A stretch of DNA of 64,000 nt, from assembly GCA_963828555.1 (NCBI GenBank), contig CAWHEL010000004.1, positions 558,001 through 622,000 on the forward strand, written 5' to 3'. The notes under the pieces were generated by a model, which worked only from the letters and a program-made list of their open reading frames with translations, made no database searches and was not told the origin of the DNA. Source of the DNA: JADJPO01 sp963828555 (lineage in GTDB: Bacteria > Actinomycetota > Actinomycetes > Actinomycetales > Kineosporiaceae). Positions 32,982 to 43,161 of this stretch are shown here, one piece after another; the first letter of the stretch is position 1; the number at the start of each line of letters is the position of its first letter. The translations under genes were made by a program, and so were the position numbers.

Positions 32982-34181
32982 ATGACCCCTGCCACCACTT
33001 CCGTCATCCTGGCCGGCGCCCGGACGCCGATCGGCCGGTTCCTCGGCGGCCTGAGCAGCCTGCGCGCGCACGAGCTCGGCGGCGTGGCCATCGCCGGTGC
33101 CCTGCGCCGGGCCGGCCTGAGCGGCGCGGACGTCGACCAGGTGGTCATGGGGCAGGTGCTCACCGCCGGCGCCGGGCAGATCCCGGCCCGCCAGGCCGCG
33201 GTGGCCGGCGGCATCGGCATGGACGTGCCCGCGCTGACCGTGAACAAGGTGTGCCTGTCCGGCACCGCGGCGATCGGGGTGGCCGACCAGCTGATCCGGC
33301 TCGGCGAGGCCTCCGTCGTGGTCGCCGGCGGTCAGGAGTCGATGTCGCAGGCGCCGCGGCTGCTGCGTGATTCACGCACCGGGCAGGCGTTCGGCGCGAT
33401 GGGCCTGAGCGACCACATGGAGCGCGACGGGCTGTGGGACTCCTTCAGCGACGCCGGGATGGGCCCGCTCGCCGAGTCCGGCAACGTCGGGGAGGCGATG
33501 GTCACCCGGCAGGCGCAGGACGCCTTCTCTGCCGCCTCGCACCAGCGCGCCGCCCGGGCTTGGGCCGCAGGGCTGATGAGTGACGAGGTGGTGCCGGTCA
33601 GCGTGCCGCAGCGCCGAGGTCTGCCCGTGGTGGTGGAGCACGACGAAGGGATCCGGTCCGGCACCACGGCCGAGAGCCTGGCCGGGCTGAAGCCGGCGTT
33701 CCTGCCCGAGGGCAGCATCACTGCCGGCTCGTCGTCGCAGATCTCGGACGGCGCGGCCGCCCTGGTGATCACCAGCAAGGAACGCGCCGAGCGCGAGGGT
33801 TGGCCCTGGCTGGCCGAGATCGTCTCCTACGCCTCGGTGGCGGGCCCCGATTCCACCCTGCAGGTGCAGCCGGCGAACGCCATCGCCGCGGCCTGCGCCA
33901 AGGCCGGTGTGGCGCCGTCCGCCCTGGACCTGGTGGAGATCAACGAGGCGTTCGCGGCGATCGCGCTCTCGGCGTCCGCACTGCTCGGGCTCGACCTGGG
34001 CCGGGTCAACGTCGACGGCGGGGCGGTGGCGCTGGGGCACCCGATCGGGGCGTCCGGGGCGCGGCTGACCCTGCATCTGGCGCTCGCGCTGGCCCGGCGC
34101 GGCGGCGGGGCGATGGGCGCGGTCGCCCTGTGCGGCGGCGGCGGACAGGGCGATGCGATCGTGCTGCGGGGAGCGAACTGA
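32982..34181 (+). CDS. Acetyl-CoA C-acetyltransferase (thiolase)
   Basis: Condenses two acetyl-CoA to acetoacetyl-CoA, entering the ethylmalonyl-CoA or polyhydroxybutyrate routes. The 399-aa enzyme has its catalytic residues: Cys in TVNKVCLSGTAAIG, His in VALGHPIGASGARL and Cys in LCGGGGQGDA. The opening SVILAGARTPIGRFLGGLSS is typical of biosynthetic thiolases. ATG 32982 is 98 bp from the divergent epimerase. The TGA stop shares a base with the ATG of the downstream meaB gene (TGATG), so the two are translationally coupled. Confidence 0.95.
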   Translation: MTPATTSVILAGARTPIGRFLGGLSSLRAHELGGVAIAGALRRAGLSGADVDQVVMGQVLTAGAGQIPARQAAVAGGIGMDVPALTVNKVCLSGTAAIGVADQLIRLGEASVVVAGGQESMSQAPRLLRDSRTGQAFGAMGLSDHMERDGLWDSFSDAGMGPLAESGNVGEAMVTRQAQDAFSAASHQRAARAWAAGLMSDEVVPVSVPQRRGLPVVVEHDEGIRSGTTAESLAGLKPAFLPEGSITAGSSSQISDGAAALVITSKERAEREGWPWLAEIVSYASVAGPDSTLQVQPANAIAAACAKAGVAPSALDLVEINEAFAAIALSASALLGLDLGRVNVDGGAVALGHPIGASGARLTLHLALALARRGGGAMGAVALCGGGGQGDAIVLRGAN

Positions 34182-35164
34182 TGGCGCGCAGCGTCGATGT
34201 CCCGGTGCTGGTGGCCGCCGCCCGCGAGGGCAGCCCGCGGGCGGTGGCCCGGCTGATCTCCCTGGTCGAGGACGCGCACCCGGCGCTGCGTGAGGTGATG
34301 GCCGTGCTCGCCCCCCACACCGGCCACGCGCGGATCATCGGGATCACCGGGGCGCCGGGGGTGGGCAAGTCGACGTCGGCCTCGGCGCTGGTCAGCGCGC
34401 TGCGCGCGGAAGGGCTGCGGGTCGGGGTGCTGGCTGTGGACCCGTCCTCGCCCTTCTCCGGCGGGGCGCTGCTCGGCGACCGGATCCGGATGCAGGAGCA
34501 CGCGACCGACCCGGGGGTGTTCATCCGCTCGATGGCCACCCGGGGGCACCTGGGCGGGCTGAGCTGGTCGACGCCGCAGGCGCTGCGGGTGCTCGATGCC
34601 GCCGGGTGCGACGTGGTGCTGGTGGAGACGGTCGGAGTGGGGCAGAGCGAGGTCGAGGTGGCCGGCATGGCCGACACCACGGTGGTGCTGCTGGCGCCCG
34701 GGATGGGGGATGGGATCCAGGCTGCCAAGGCCGGGATCCTGGAGATCGGCGACGTGTTCGTGGTGAACAAGGCCGACCGGGACGGCGCCGACAGCACCGT
34801 GCGCGACCTGCGACACATGATCAGCCTGGGCGAGCGGCGCGAGGCGGGGGGCTGGCGCCCGCCGGTGCTCAAGACCGTGGCCTCCGCCGGGGAGGGCATC
34901 GGCGAGCTTGTCGAGGAGCTGGCCAGGCACTTCGCGTGGGCGATGGGCTCGGGCGAGCTCGCGGCGCGGCGGCAGCAACGGGCGGCGGGGGAGATCGAGG
35001 CGATCGTGCTCACCGAGCTGCGGCAGCGCATCGGTGACCTGCGGGACGGGGACGGGGTGACCGCGCTGGCCAGCGAGGTGGCGCAGGGGCGCAGCGACCC
35101 CTACTCGGCGGCGGACGAGGTGCTGGCCGGCCTTGAGGCGATCCAGCGCAGCCCGCTGGCCTGA
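34181..35164 (+). CDS. meaB: MeaB-type G-protein chaperone of B12-dependent mutase
   Basis: GTPase of the SIMIBI class that loads and protects adenosylcobalamin-dependent mutases. The 327-aa length fits. The P-loop is GITGAPGVGKSTSASALVSA, then VLAVDPSSPFSGGALLGDRI read in two pieces, MQEHATDPGVFIRSMATRGH, DVVLVETVGVGQSEVEVAGM and the base motif VVNKADRDGA, all diagnostic. It is coupled to the thiolase stop. Its partner would be the mutase encoded at 7779 or a methylmalonyl-CoA mutase elsewhere. The last 64 bp overlap, tail to tail, the gene on the other strand. Confidence 0.95.
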   Translation: MARSVDVPVLVAAAREGSPRAVARLISLVEDAHPALREVMAVLAPHTGHARIIGITGAPGVGKSTSASALVSALRAEGLRVGVLAVDPSSPFSGGALLGDRIRMQEHATDPGVFIRSMATRGHLGGLSWSTPQALRVLDAAGCDVVLVETVGVGQSEVEVAGMADTTVVLLAPGMGDGIQAAKAGILEIGDVFVVNKADRDGADSTVRDLRHMISLGERREAGGWRPPVLKTVASAGEGIGELVEELARHFAWAMGSGELAARRQQRAAGEIEAIVLTELRQRIGDLRDGDGVTALASEVAQGRSDPYSAADEVLAGLEAIQRSPLA

Positions 35165-35691
35165 TCGGCGGCGGCCACCACCCGGCCGGAGCCCAGCAGA
35201 TAGGCCTGGTCGAGGGCGGCGTCTGCGGCCAGCTCCAGGGTCTCGGCGTCGAGTGCCTTCACCCGGTCGAGCTGGGCCAGGCCGATCGAGCAGCCGACTC
35301 CCTCCAGGTCGCGCTCGACCCGGCGGCGGATCGCGTCGCCGATGGTGAACGCCTGGTCGAGGTCGGTGTCGGTGAGCACGGCGGCGAAGGTGTGGGCGCC
35401 GATCCGGTAGGCGGTCAGCTCGCGGTCGCACTCGGACAGGCGGAACAGGATGGTGCCGGCGGTGACCAGTTGGTGCTCGGCCCAGCGACGGCCCGAGCGC
35501 ACGGTGACCTCGTCGAGGCCGACCAGCCCGATCAGGCCCAGGGCCAGCCAGCCGCCGCGGGGCGTGCTGACGGCGGCGATCTCCCGGGCGAGGTCACGCT
35601 CGAACGCTGCCCGGGTGCCCAGCCCGGTGGCCTCGTCGACGGGTTCGGGCTCGCCCAGCAACGCCTGGCGCAGGCCGAGCAGCAGCGGCAT
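35101..35691 (-). CDS. Degenerate GGDEF-domain protein
   Basis: A 196-aa protein with a single GGDEF-like domain. ATGLGTRAAFERDLAREIAA is the usual opening (TGLxNRxxFE) and ECDRELTAYRIGAHTFAAVL occupies the place of the active-site loop, with IGAHTF instead of GGDEF; CSIGLAQLD is the later conserved strand. It should not synthesise cyclic di-GMP; a nucleotide-binding or protein-partner role is possible. ATG 35691 follows AGGGAGGG. Its end overlaps the end of meaB by 64 bp, an unusually long antisense overlap of two coding regions. Confidence 0.72.
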   Translation of the reverse strand: MPLLLGLRQALLGEPEPVDEATGLGTRAAFERDLAREIAAVSTPRGGWLALGLIGLVGLDEVTVRSGRRWAEHQLVTAGTILFRLSECDRELTAYRIGAHTFAAVLTDTDLDQAFTIGDAIRRRVERDLEGVGCSIGLAQLDRVKALDAETLELAADAALDQAYLLGSGRVVAAADQASGLRWIASRPASTSSAAE

Positions 35692-35801
35692 CGTGCGTCC
35701 CTCCCTGGATGCTCCCCGGCCGTTCCGTGGCCGGGTGGTGCGGGTGTTCCGCCCTCTCCCGTCGGCCGCCGGGTCGCAGACGTGAGGCCAGGCGCGGGTG
35801 G

Positions 35802-36704
35802 TCATGCCGAGCGGCGCCGGCCGTCGACGCGCGCGATCGCGTCCCGGACGATCGAGATCACCCATTCGGGTTCGAACATCACGTGCTCCCAGGCGAAGCG
35901 GAGCACGATCCAGCCGTCGCACACCAGCTCGTCGTAGCGCTTGCAGTCGGCCCGGAGAGCGTCTCGGTTGCCGTGCCAGAGGAAGCTGTCGGCCTCCAGG
36001 ACGATGCGCCGTTCGACATCGGCGAGGTCGACACAGGGCCGGCCAGGGCAGGTGTCGATGCATACCTGCGGGGTGAAGCTGGTCAGCCCGGCGCCGATCA
36101 GGGCCCCGCGCAGGCCGGACTCGAACGGGTTGGCCGCGGCGGCGCTCAGGTGCCGAGCCACCAGGAGTCGGCGTGCCCGGCCCGGTCCGGGCCGCGAGGC
36201 CGCAGCGCCGAACTCCTCCTCGAACCGGGGAACCATGCGGGCGGCCGAGTCGGCGACAGCGAGTGCCTCACGAAAGGGCAGGGACAGGCAACAGTCGAGC
36301 ACCGTGCGCAGCGGAGTGGTGACATCGTCGAGGACCTCGGCCGGGGCCAGCTCCCGGCGGTGGAGGATGACGTTCTTCTGCGCCGCCGGACGCGCCCCGC
36401 GTGGGGCGGTGACATGGATCGCGACGGGCCGGAACAGCGTGGGCAGGCCGAGCAGTTGGGCGGCCGACTCGTGGGAGACCACGCCCCGGCAGGTGGCGGC
36501 AGCGGCACGCGCAGCGGACAGCGCGGGGAGCACGTAGATGCCACGGGCGGCCCGGTTCAGGTCGCCGACGGCCACAGCCCGCTTGATGGCGTCCTCGGTG
36601 GTGTAGCGGAGCAGATCGGCCCGACTCGCGCGCCCGCCGAACTGGTGCACGAGGTCGGCGGCCGGCAGGTGCGTAGCAGCGTGGGCGCGGGTCGGGGTGG
36701 GCAT
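35802..36704 (-). CDS. DUF559/Vsr-like endonuclease-domain protein, paralogue of 10195-11142
   Basis: A 300-aa protein with the same plan as the 10195-11142 product: an N-terminal helix-turn-helix-like segment (HQFGGRASRADLLRYTTEDA), a middle domain (GVVSHESAAQLLGLPTLF) and a C-terminal nuclease-like part with CVDLADVERRIVLEADSFLW, then HGNRDALRADCKRYDEL and WIVLRFAWEHVM. ATG 36704 follows the region with the palindrome at 36768. Two such genes in one window, each beside long palindromes, is noteworthy. Function unresolved. Confidence 0.72.
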   Translation of the reverse strand: MPTPTRAHAATHLPAADLVHQFGGRASRADLLRYTTEDAIKRAVAVGDLNRAARGIYVLPALSAARAAAATCRGVVSHESAAQLLGLPTLFRPVAIHVTAPRGARPAAQKNVILHRRELAPAEVLDDVTTPLRTVLDCCLSLPFREALAVADSAARMVPRFEEEFGAAASRPGPGRARRLLVARHLSAAAANPFESGLRGALIGAGLTSFTPQVCIDTCPGRPCVDLADVERRIVLEADSFLWHGNRDALRADCKRYDELVCDGWIVLRFAWEHVMFEPEWVISIVRDAIARVDGRRRSA

Positions 36705-36767
36705 GCGACCCAGCCTGCCCAACGACGGACAATCGCCGTCAAAGTTATCCACAGGGCGGCCGTGTGG

Positions 36768-36841
36768 CCCCCGAGTTCACCACAACCTCGCCCTAGGGCC
36801 TGGAATCGCCCCTCGAGAGGGGGTTCTGGTGAATTCGGGGG
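36768..36841. repeat. Long inverted repeat in the divergent promoter region
   Basis: Arms of 20 bp (CCCCCGAGTTCACCACAACC, 36768-36787; GGTTCTGGTGAATTCGGGGG, 36822-36841) match at 18 of 20 positions. It lies between the divergent starts at 36704 and 36905. A smaller GC hairpin (ATCCCCCGTTCGGGGGAGCG, 36844-36863) follows. Single copy as far as I can see. Confidence 0.65.
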
Positions 36842-36904
36842 GCATCCCCCGTTCGGGGGAGCGATCTCGGCGCGTTCAGGGGCGGCCGAGGTAGGGTCGC
36901 GGGC

Positions 36905-37213
36905 GTGATCGTGGCGTTCTCGGTGGCTCCCTCCGGTGTCGGCGATTCGGTGTCTGCAGCCGTCGCCGACGCGGTGCGTGTGGTCCGCGAGTCCGGATTG
37001 CCCCATCACACGGACAGCATGTTCACCACCATCGAGGGTGACTGGGACGCCTGCATGGATGTCGTGCGCCGGGCGACCGAGGCCGTCGGACGGCACGGCG
37101 ACCGGGTGTCCCTGGTGCTCAAGGCGGACATCCGCCCGGGCCGCACCGGGGAGATGCAGGGCAAGCTGGAACGCCTCGAGGCCGCGATCGCCCAGCAGGA
37201 GCAGGAGCGCTGA
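36905..37213 (+). CDS. Thiamine-binding protein family (DUF77/MTH1187-like)
   Basis: A 102-aa protein matching the small DUF77/MTH1187 family: MIVAFSVAPSGVGDSVSAAV, RESGLPHHTDSMFTTIEGDW (the ligand loop), VVRRATEAVGRHGDRVSLVL and KADIRPGRTG. Members bind thiamine or related compounds as tetramers; the cellular role is unsettled. GTG 36905 is the start. The stop TGA overlaps the next ATG (TGATG), giving tight coupling with the 37213-38268 gene. Confidence 0.85.
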   Translation: MIVAFSVAPSGVGDSVSAAVADAVRVVRESGLPHHTDSMFTTIEGDWDACMDVVRRATEAVGRHGDRVSLVLKADIRPGRTGEMQGKLERLEAAIAQQEQER

Positions 37214-38268
37214 TGCGCTCGCGGCTGTCCGGTCTGCCCGTGCCGCTGGCGGCGGCGCTGGGTGCTCTCCTGCTCGGGCTGCTGCTGATCGTGATCGGGT
37301 TCGCTCGGTCCGGCGGGGCGGCTGACGGGTCGGCCACGAGCACGAAGCAGATGACGACCGAGGCGCCGCTCCTGGTGATCGGCCCCGGCCAGCTCGGCCC
37401 AGGTTCGGCCAAGCTGTCCCTGAAGGCCACCGGCGCCGCCGGATCACCCGTGTTCCTCGGCGCCGCACGCACCGAAGACGTGCAGGCCTTCCTCGGCGAG
37501 GCGCCCTGGGCCGGGCTGACCGGCGACGGCGAGGTCGAGATCCGCGAGTACCCCGGCGTCGGGCGGGCCGGCGACCCGCGGCGCAGCGACATCTGGGTGG
37601 TGCAGTCGGCCGGCACCGCCGAGGCCTCGCTGGACTGGCCGACGACGCCGGGCCGCTGGAGCCTGGTCGCGGCGGGCGACGGATCGGCCGCGGCGCCGAC
37701 CGTACAGCTGACCTGGAACCATCCGGCCACCCGGTCCGGCGCACGCTGGTGGTGGCTGGGTGGAGTACCGACCGTGGCCGGCCTGCTCGGTCTGGCGCTG
37801 CTGCGCGGGCTGATCCCGCTGCCGCCGCGTCGGCCCGCTGCTCGGCCTGCTCGGTTCGAGGCGGCGACCGAGACCGCGCCGGCGCCCCGCGTGACGTCGG
37901 AGGACACCCAGATCCTGACCCGGGTGTCGGAGGAGACCCGTTCGCTGCCAAGGGTTGCCGCGCCCGAGACACCGGTGCAGCCGCGCACCCGGGCCGAGGC
38001 TCGCGCCCGGCTGCGCGGCCGCTCCGGCATCTCCGCCACCCCCGCCCCGGCACCTGGCATCGCCGCGGGTCCGGTCGCCGACGCACCTCCGGCACCGGCT
38101 CCGCCCGCGGTGCCGGCCACAGCCCCGGCCACAGCCCCGCTGCCGGCACTGCCCCCGCCAATGGAGCCGCCGCCCCCGCCGGACGAGTCTGCCGAGGACT
38201 CCGCGGACGATGAGGACTCCCCGTCCGCCGTGCTGCCCTTCCGCCGATCGCGGCGGTCTCAGCCATGA
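37213..38268 (+). CDS. Two-helix membrane protein with Ala/Pro-rich C-terminus
   Basis: A 351-aa protein of unknown function. Helix 1 is about residues 9-30 (VPLAAALGALLLGLLLIVIG), an extracytoplasmic domain of about 150 residues follows (beta-rich, SAKLSLKATGAAGSPVFLGA, WNHPATRSG), then helix 2 (about 178-200, WLGGVPTVAGLLGLALLRGL) and a cytoplasmic Ala/Pro-rich tail. It is coupled to the thiamine-binding gene upstream and overlaps the next gene by 4 bp (ATGA), so the three form one operon. Confidence 0.7.
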   Translation: MRSRLSGLPVPLAAALGALLLGLLLIVIGFARSGGAADGSATSTKQMTTEAPLLVIGPGQLGPGSAKLSLKATGAAGSPVFLGAARTEDVQAFLGEAPWAGLTGDGEVEIREYPGVGRAGDPRRSDIWVVQSAGTAEASLDWPTTPGRWSLVAAGDGSAAAPTVQLTWNHPATRSGARWWWLGGVPTVAGLLGLALLRGLIPLPPRRPAARPARFEAATETAPAPRVTSEDTQILTRVSEETRSLPRVAAPETPVQPRTRAEARARLRGRSGISATPAPAPGIAAGPVADAPPAPAPPAVPATAPATAPLPALPPPMEPPPPPDESAEDSADDEDSPSAVLPFRRSRRSQP

Positions 38269-39350
38269 GCCGTCTCCCGCACGGCAGAGGCCGGTCGGCC
38301 GCGCGATCGGCTTCGGCCGCGGTCGTCGCGCTCGCCGCCCTGACCGCGTGCTCCGGTGGCGACGAGGCGGCTCCGGCGCCGTCCGCCTCCGCGTTGCCGT
38401 CCGGCGCATCGATCACGGCTACGTCCGGAGCCTCGTCCGGCGCGCCCGCGCCGTCCACGCCAGCCCTGGACTACCCGGTCGTGGTCGAACCCCAGGCGCT
38501 GCGCATCGGTGCGGCGGTCGAGAACGCCGTCGCCGCTGCGGTCGAGGCACGTGACGTGGCCGCGGCCCAGGGCCGGGTGACCGGCCCGGCGGCCGAGGTG
38601 CTCGCTGCCCAGCTCAAGATCGCCGGCGTCCGCACGGTGCCCCCACCCCCGGCGAAGACCCTGGTTCCCGCTCGGCTGCTGGTGCCGCGAGCGGCGGGCT
38701 GGCCGCGCTGGTTCGTCGCCGCCGGGTCGGTCGGGAAGGGGGCGCCGGCGATCCGGGTGCTGCTCAGCCCGTCGGCCCGAGAGCCCTATGCGGTCTGGGC
38801 CGAGCTGACCATGCTGCCCGGCGCCACGCTGCCCGAGGCCGCGAACACCCCGTCCGGCGTCGCCACGCTGAGCCCGACCGGCGCCGGCCTGAGCATGACC
38901 CCGGCGGAGGTCGCCGCCCGCTACGCGGACCTGCTCAATCGCGGCCGGGCCAGCGCCTACCTCGAGGCCTTCGCGGACGACGACTTCCGCACCCAGCTGA
39001 ACGCCCGCCTGGCCGCCGACCGCAAGCAGATCGTGGCCACGGCGGTGGCCACGCTGACCTCGACCCACACCGCGGTCAAGGGCACCGGCTACACCGTGCG
39101 CACCGCGGACGGCGGCGCGCTGGTGATCGTCGAGCTGCGCCAGGCCTACCAGGTGCGGGTGGAGGCCGGTCGCGGAGCGGTCAAGGCCGATCCCGACCTG
39201 GCGGCGCTCGCCGGCAAGAACGTCTTCAGCACCCGGCTCGACCGGGCCGCGGTCGAGGTGCTGGCCTTCTGGGTGCCCTCGAAGGGCAGCACGAAACCGG
39301 TGCGGCTGATCGCTGCGAGCAAGGGCGATGTGAGCGCCACCGGCGAGTAG
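38265..39350 (+). CDS. Lipoprotein of unknown function
   Basis: A 361-aa secreted protein. The N-terminus is basic, then hydrophobic with a lipobox LAALTAC (Cys about residue 29), followed by a Ser/Ala/Pro linker and two soluble parts; the first is rich in Ala, and the second has the pattern MTPAEVAARYADLLNRGRAS. No catalytic motif is evident. ATG 38265 overlaps the upstream stop. A 19-bp tandem repeat covers its stop codon (39344-39381). Position before the thioredoxin-TPR gene suggests a cell-envelope role, but this is a guess. Confidence 0.72.
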   Translation: MSRLPHGRGRSAARSASAAVVALAALTACSGGDEAAPAPSASALPSGASITATSGASSGAPAPSTPALDYPVVVEPQALRIGAAVENAVAAAVEARDVAAAQGRVTGPAAEVLAAQLKIAGVRTVPPPPAKTLVPARLLVPRAAGWPRWFVAAGSVGKGAPAIRVLLSPSAREPYAVWAELTMLPGATLPEAANTPSGVATLSPTGAGLSMTPAEVAARYADLLNRGRASAYLEAFADDDFRTQLNARLAADRKQIVATAVATLTSTHTAVKGTGYTVRTADGGALVIVELRQAYQVRVEAGRGAVKADPDLAALAGKNVFSTRLDRAAVEVLAFWVPSKGSTKPVRLIAASKGDVSATGE

Positions 39351-39381
39351 TTAGGCTGGGCCCGAGTAGTTAGGCTGGGCC
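39344..39381 (+). repeat. 19-bp tandem direct repeat spanning a stop codon
   Basis: CGAGTAGTTAGGCTGGGCC occurs twice head to tail (39344-39362 and 39363-39381). The first copy carries the TAG stop of the lipoprotein gene. Recent duplication by slippage is the simplest explanation. Confidence 0.9.
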
Positions 39382-39414
39382 CTCTGCCTCGCCACGGAAG
39401 GTACGTCTCACCCC

Positions 39415-40383
39415 ATGACCAGCCAGCCCGGTCGGGCCCCGCGCCCGTCGATCAATCTTCATGGCGCAGTCGACCTCGCCGCCCTCGCCGCCCGCCGCGC
39501 TCCGGCCACAGGCCCGGGAGCCGGCCCGGCTGCCGCTGCCGGCGGCGCGTCGTCCAGCGGTGCCGTCATCGCGGTGACGGACGAGACGTTCGTGCCCGAG
39601 GTCGTCGAGCGATCGTCCACGGTGCCAGTGGTGCTCGACTTCTGGGCCACCTGGTGCGGTCCGTGCAAGCAGCTCTCGCCTGTGCTGGAGAAGCTGGCCG
39701 AGGAGTTCGGCGGCCAGTTCCTGCTGGCCACGGTGGACGTCGACGCGAACCCTCAGCTCGCCCAGGCGTTCCAGGTGCAGTCGATCCCGTCGGTGTACGC
39801 GGTGCTCAAGGGGCAGCCGATCCCGCTGTTCCAGGGCGCGCAGCCGGAGGCGCAGGTGCGCCAGGTGATCACCGAGCTGCTGCGGGTCGCCACCGAGAAC
39901 GGGGTGACCGGGCGGGTCGAGGCCGCCGAGGAGCCCGAGGACGACGCGGTGGAACCGGTCGAGGAGGAGCTGCCGCCGCACCACCAGGCGGCCTACGACG
40001 CGATCGACGCCGGTGACCTGGACGCGGCCGCGCTGGCCTACGAGGCGGCACTCGCGGAGAGCCCGGCCGACGAGATGGCCCGGCTCGGCCTGGCCCAGGT
40101 GAAGCTGTTGCAGCGCACCAAGGACGCCGACCCGGTTCAGGCCCGGGCCGCTGCGGCCGCGGCGCCGCAGGACGTCGACGCGCAGCTGCTGGTCGCCGAC
40201 CTGGACGTGCTGGGTGGTCACATCGAGGATGCCTTCTCCCGGCTGGTCGACACCGTGCGGGTCACCGCCGGCCCCGACCGCGAGCGCGCCCGCGTGCACC
40301 TGGTCGAGCTGTTCGACGTCGTCGGCGCCGACGACCCCCGGGTCGCCCCCGCCCGCCTCTCCCTCGCCAACGCGCTCTTCTGA
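39415..40383 (+). CDS. Thioredoxin-domain/TPR co-chaperone (YbbN/CnoX-like)
   Basis: A 322-aa protein. After a 40-residue Ala/Gly-rich lead comes a thioredoxin domain with the full active site WCGPCK (VVLDFWATWCGPCKQLSPVL) and cis-proline VQSIPSVYAVLKG; the C-terminal half has TPR-like helices (DAGDLDAAALAYEAALAESP, ARLGLAQVKLLQRTKDAD). This is the YbbN/CnoX layout; these proteins protect chlorinated or aggregation-prone proteins and hand them to chaperones. The presence of CxxC means redox activity is possible. ATG 39415 is 64 bp from the lipoprotein stop. Confidence 0.9.
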   Translation: MTSQPGRAPRPSINLHGAVDLAALAARRAPATGPGAGPAAAAGGASSSGAVIAVTDETFVPEVVERSSTVPVVLDFWATWCGPCKQLSPVLEKLAEEFGGQFLLATVDVDANPQLAQAFQVQSIPSVYAVLKGQPIPLFQGAQPEAQVRQVITELLRVATENGVTGRVEAAEEPEDDAVEPVEEELPPHHQAAYDAIDAGDLDAAALAYEAALAESPADEMARLGLAQVKLLQRTKDADPVQARAAAAAAPQDVDAQLLVADLDVLGGHIEDAFSRLVDTVRVTAGPDRERARVHLVELFDVVGADDPRVAPARLSLANALF

Positions 40384-40390
40384 ACCTCGA

Positions 40391-40472
40391 GAACCTGCTC
40401 ATGCTCCGCGGGGGTACACGTTCTGGCCTCTCAGGAGGCCCAAACATGTACCCCCGCGGAGCATGACCAGCT
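40391..40472. repeat. R2 palindromic repeat, copy 4
   Basis: GAACCTGCTCATGCTCCGC, then GGGGGTACACGTTC on the left; AAACATGTACCCCCGCGGAG, then CATGACCAGCTTC on the right. It sits in the 156-bp gap between the convergent thioredoxin and glgB genes. The outer ends have drifted (GACCAGCTTC instead of GAGCAGGTTTC). Confidence 0.88.
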
Positions 40473-40539
40473 TCGACAGCTGGTTCGCCGCACCGCGTAT
40501 CGCACCACCGGGCGTGTCCTCACCTGAGCCGCGCAGGGT

Positions 40540-42891
<2,352 letters not shown>

Positions 42892-43043
42892 GGCGTCAGT
42901 CTGTCGCGCCTGGCACCTCACGCGCTACCGCTCCGCGCCGTGCCGCTGCAATCGCTTGCTCCCGACCCGCGGCAGCCCCGACCCCTCCCCCCGCCTCGCT
43001 CGCTCACCCCGCCCACCGACCGCAGTCTCGTCGCATCACCGAG

Positions 43044-43092
43044 TGGTCGATTCCGCCCCGTCCTGTCGCGTCAGACGGGGCGGAATTGACCA
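43044..43092. repeat. Inverted repeat upstream of glgB and the phosphatase gene
   Basis: Arms TGGTCGATTCCGCCCCGT (43044-43061) and ACGGGGCGGAATTGACCA (43075-43092) match at 17 of 18 positions with a 13-nt loop. It lies in the 270-bp region between two divergent starts (42891 and 43162) that otherwise shows only C-rich sequence. It may be an insulator or operator. Confidence 0.65.
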
Positions 43093-43161
43093 GTCGCAGA
43101 GGCGACCTGGTACGGCACACTCCGGCAGGGCGACGAGGCGGCGGTGGCATGATCTGCAGGC

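Noticed and set aside
36557..38458. 633-codon minus-strand open frame
   Set aside because: Pro/Arg/Ala-rich shadow of the thiamine-binding and membrane protein genes; no recognisable domain.
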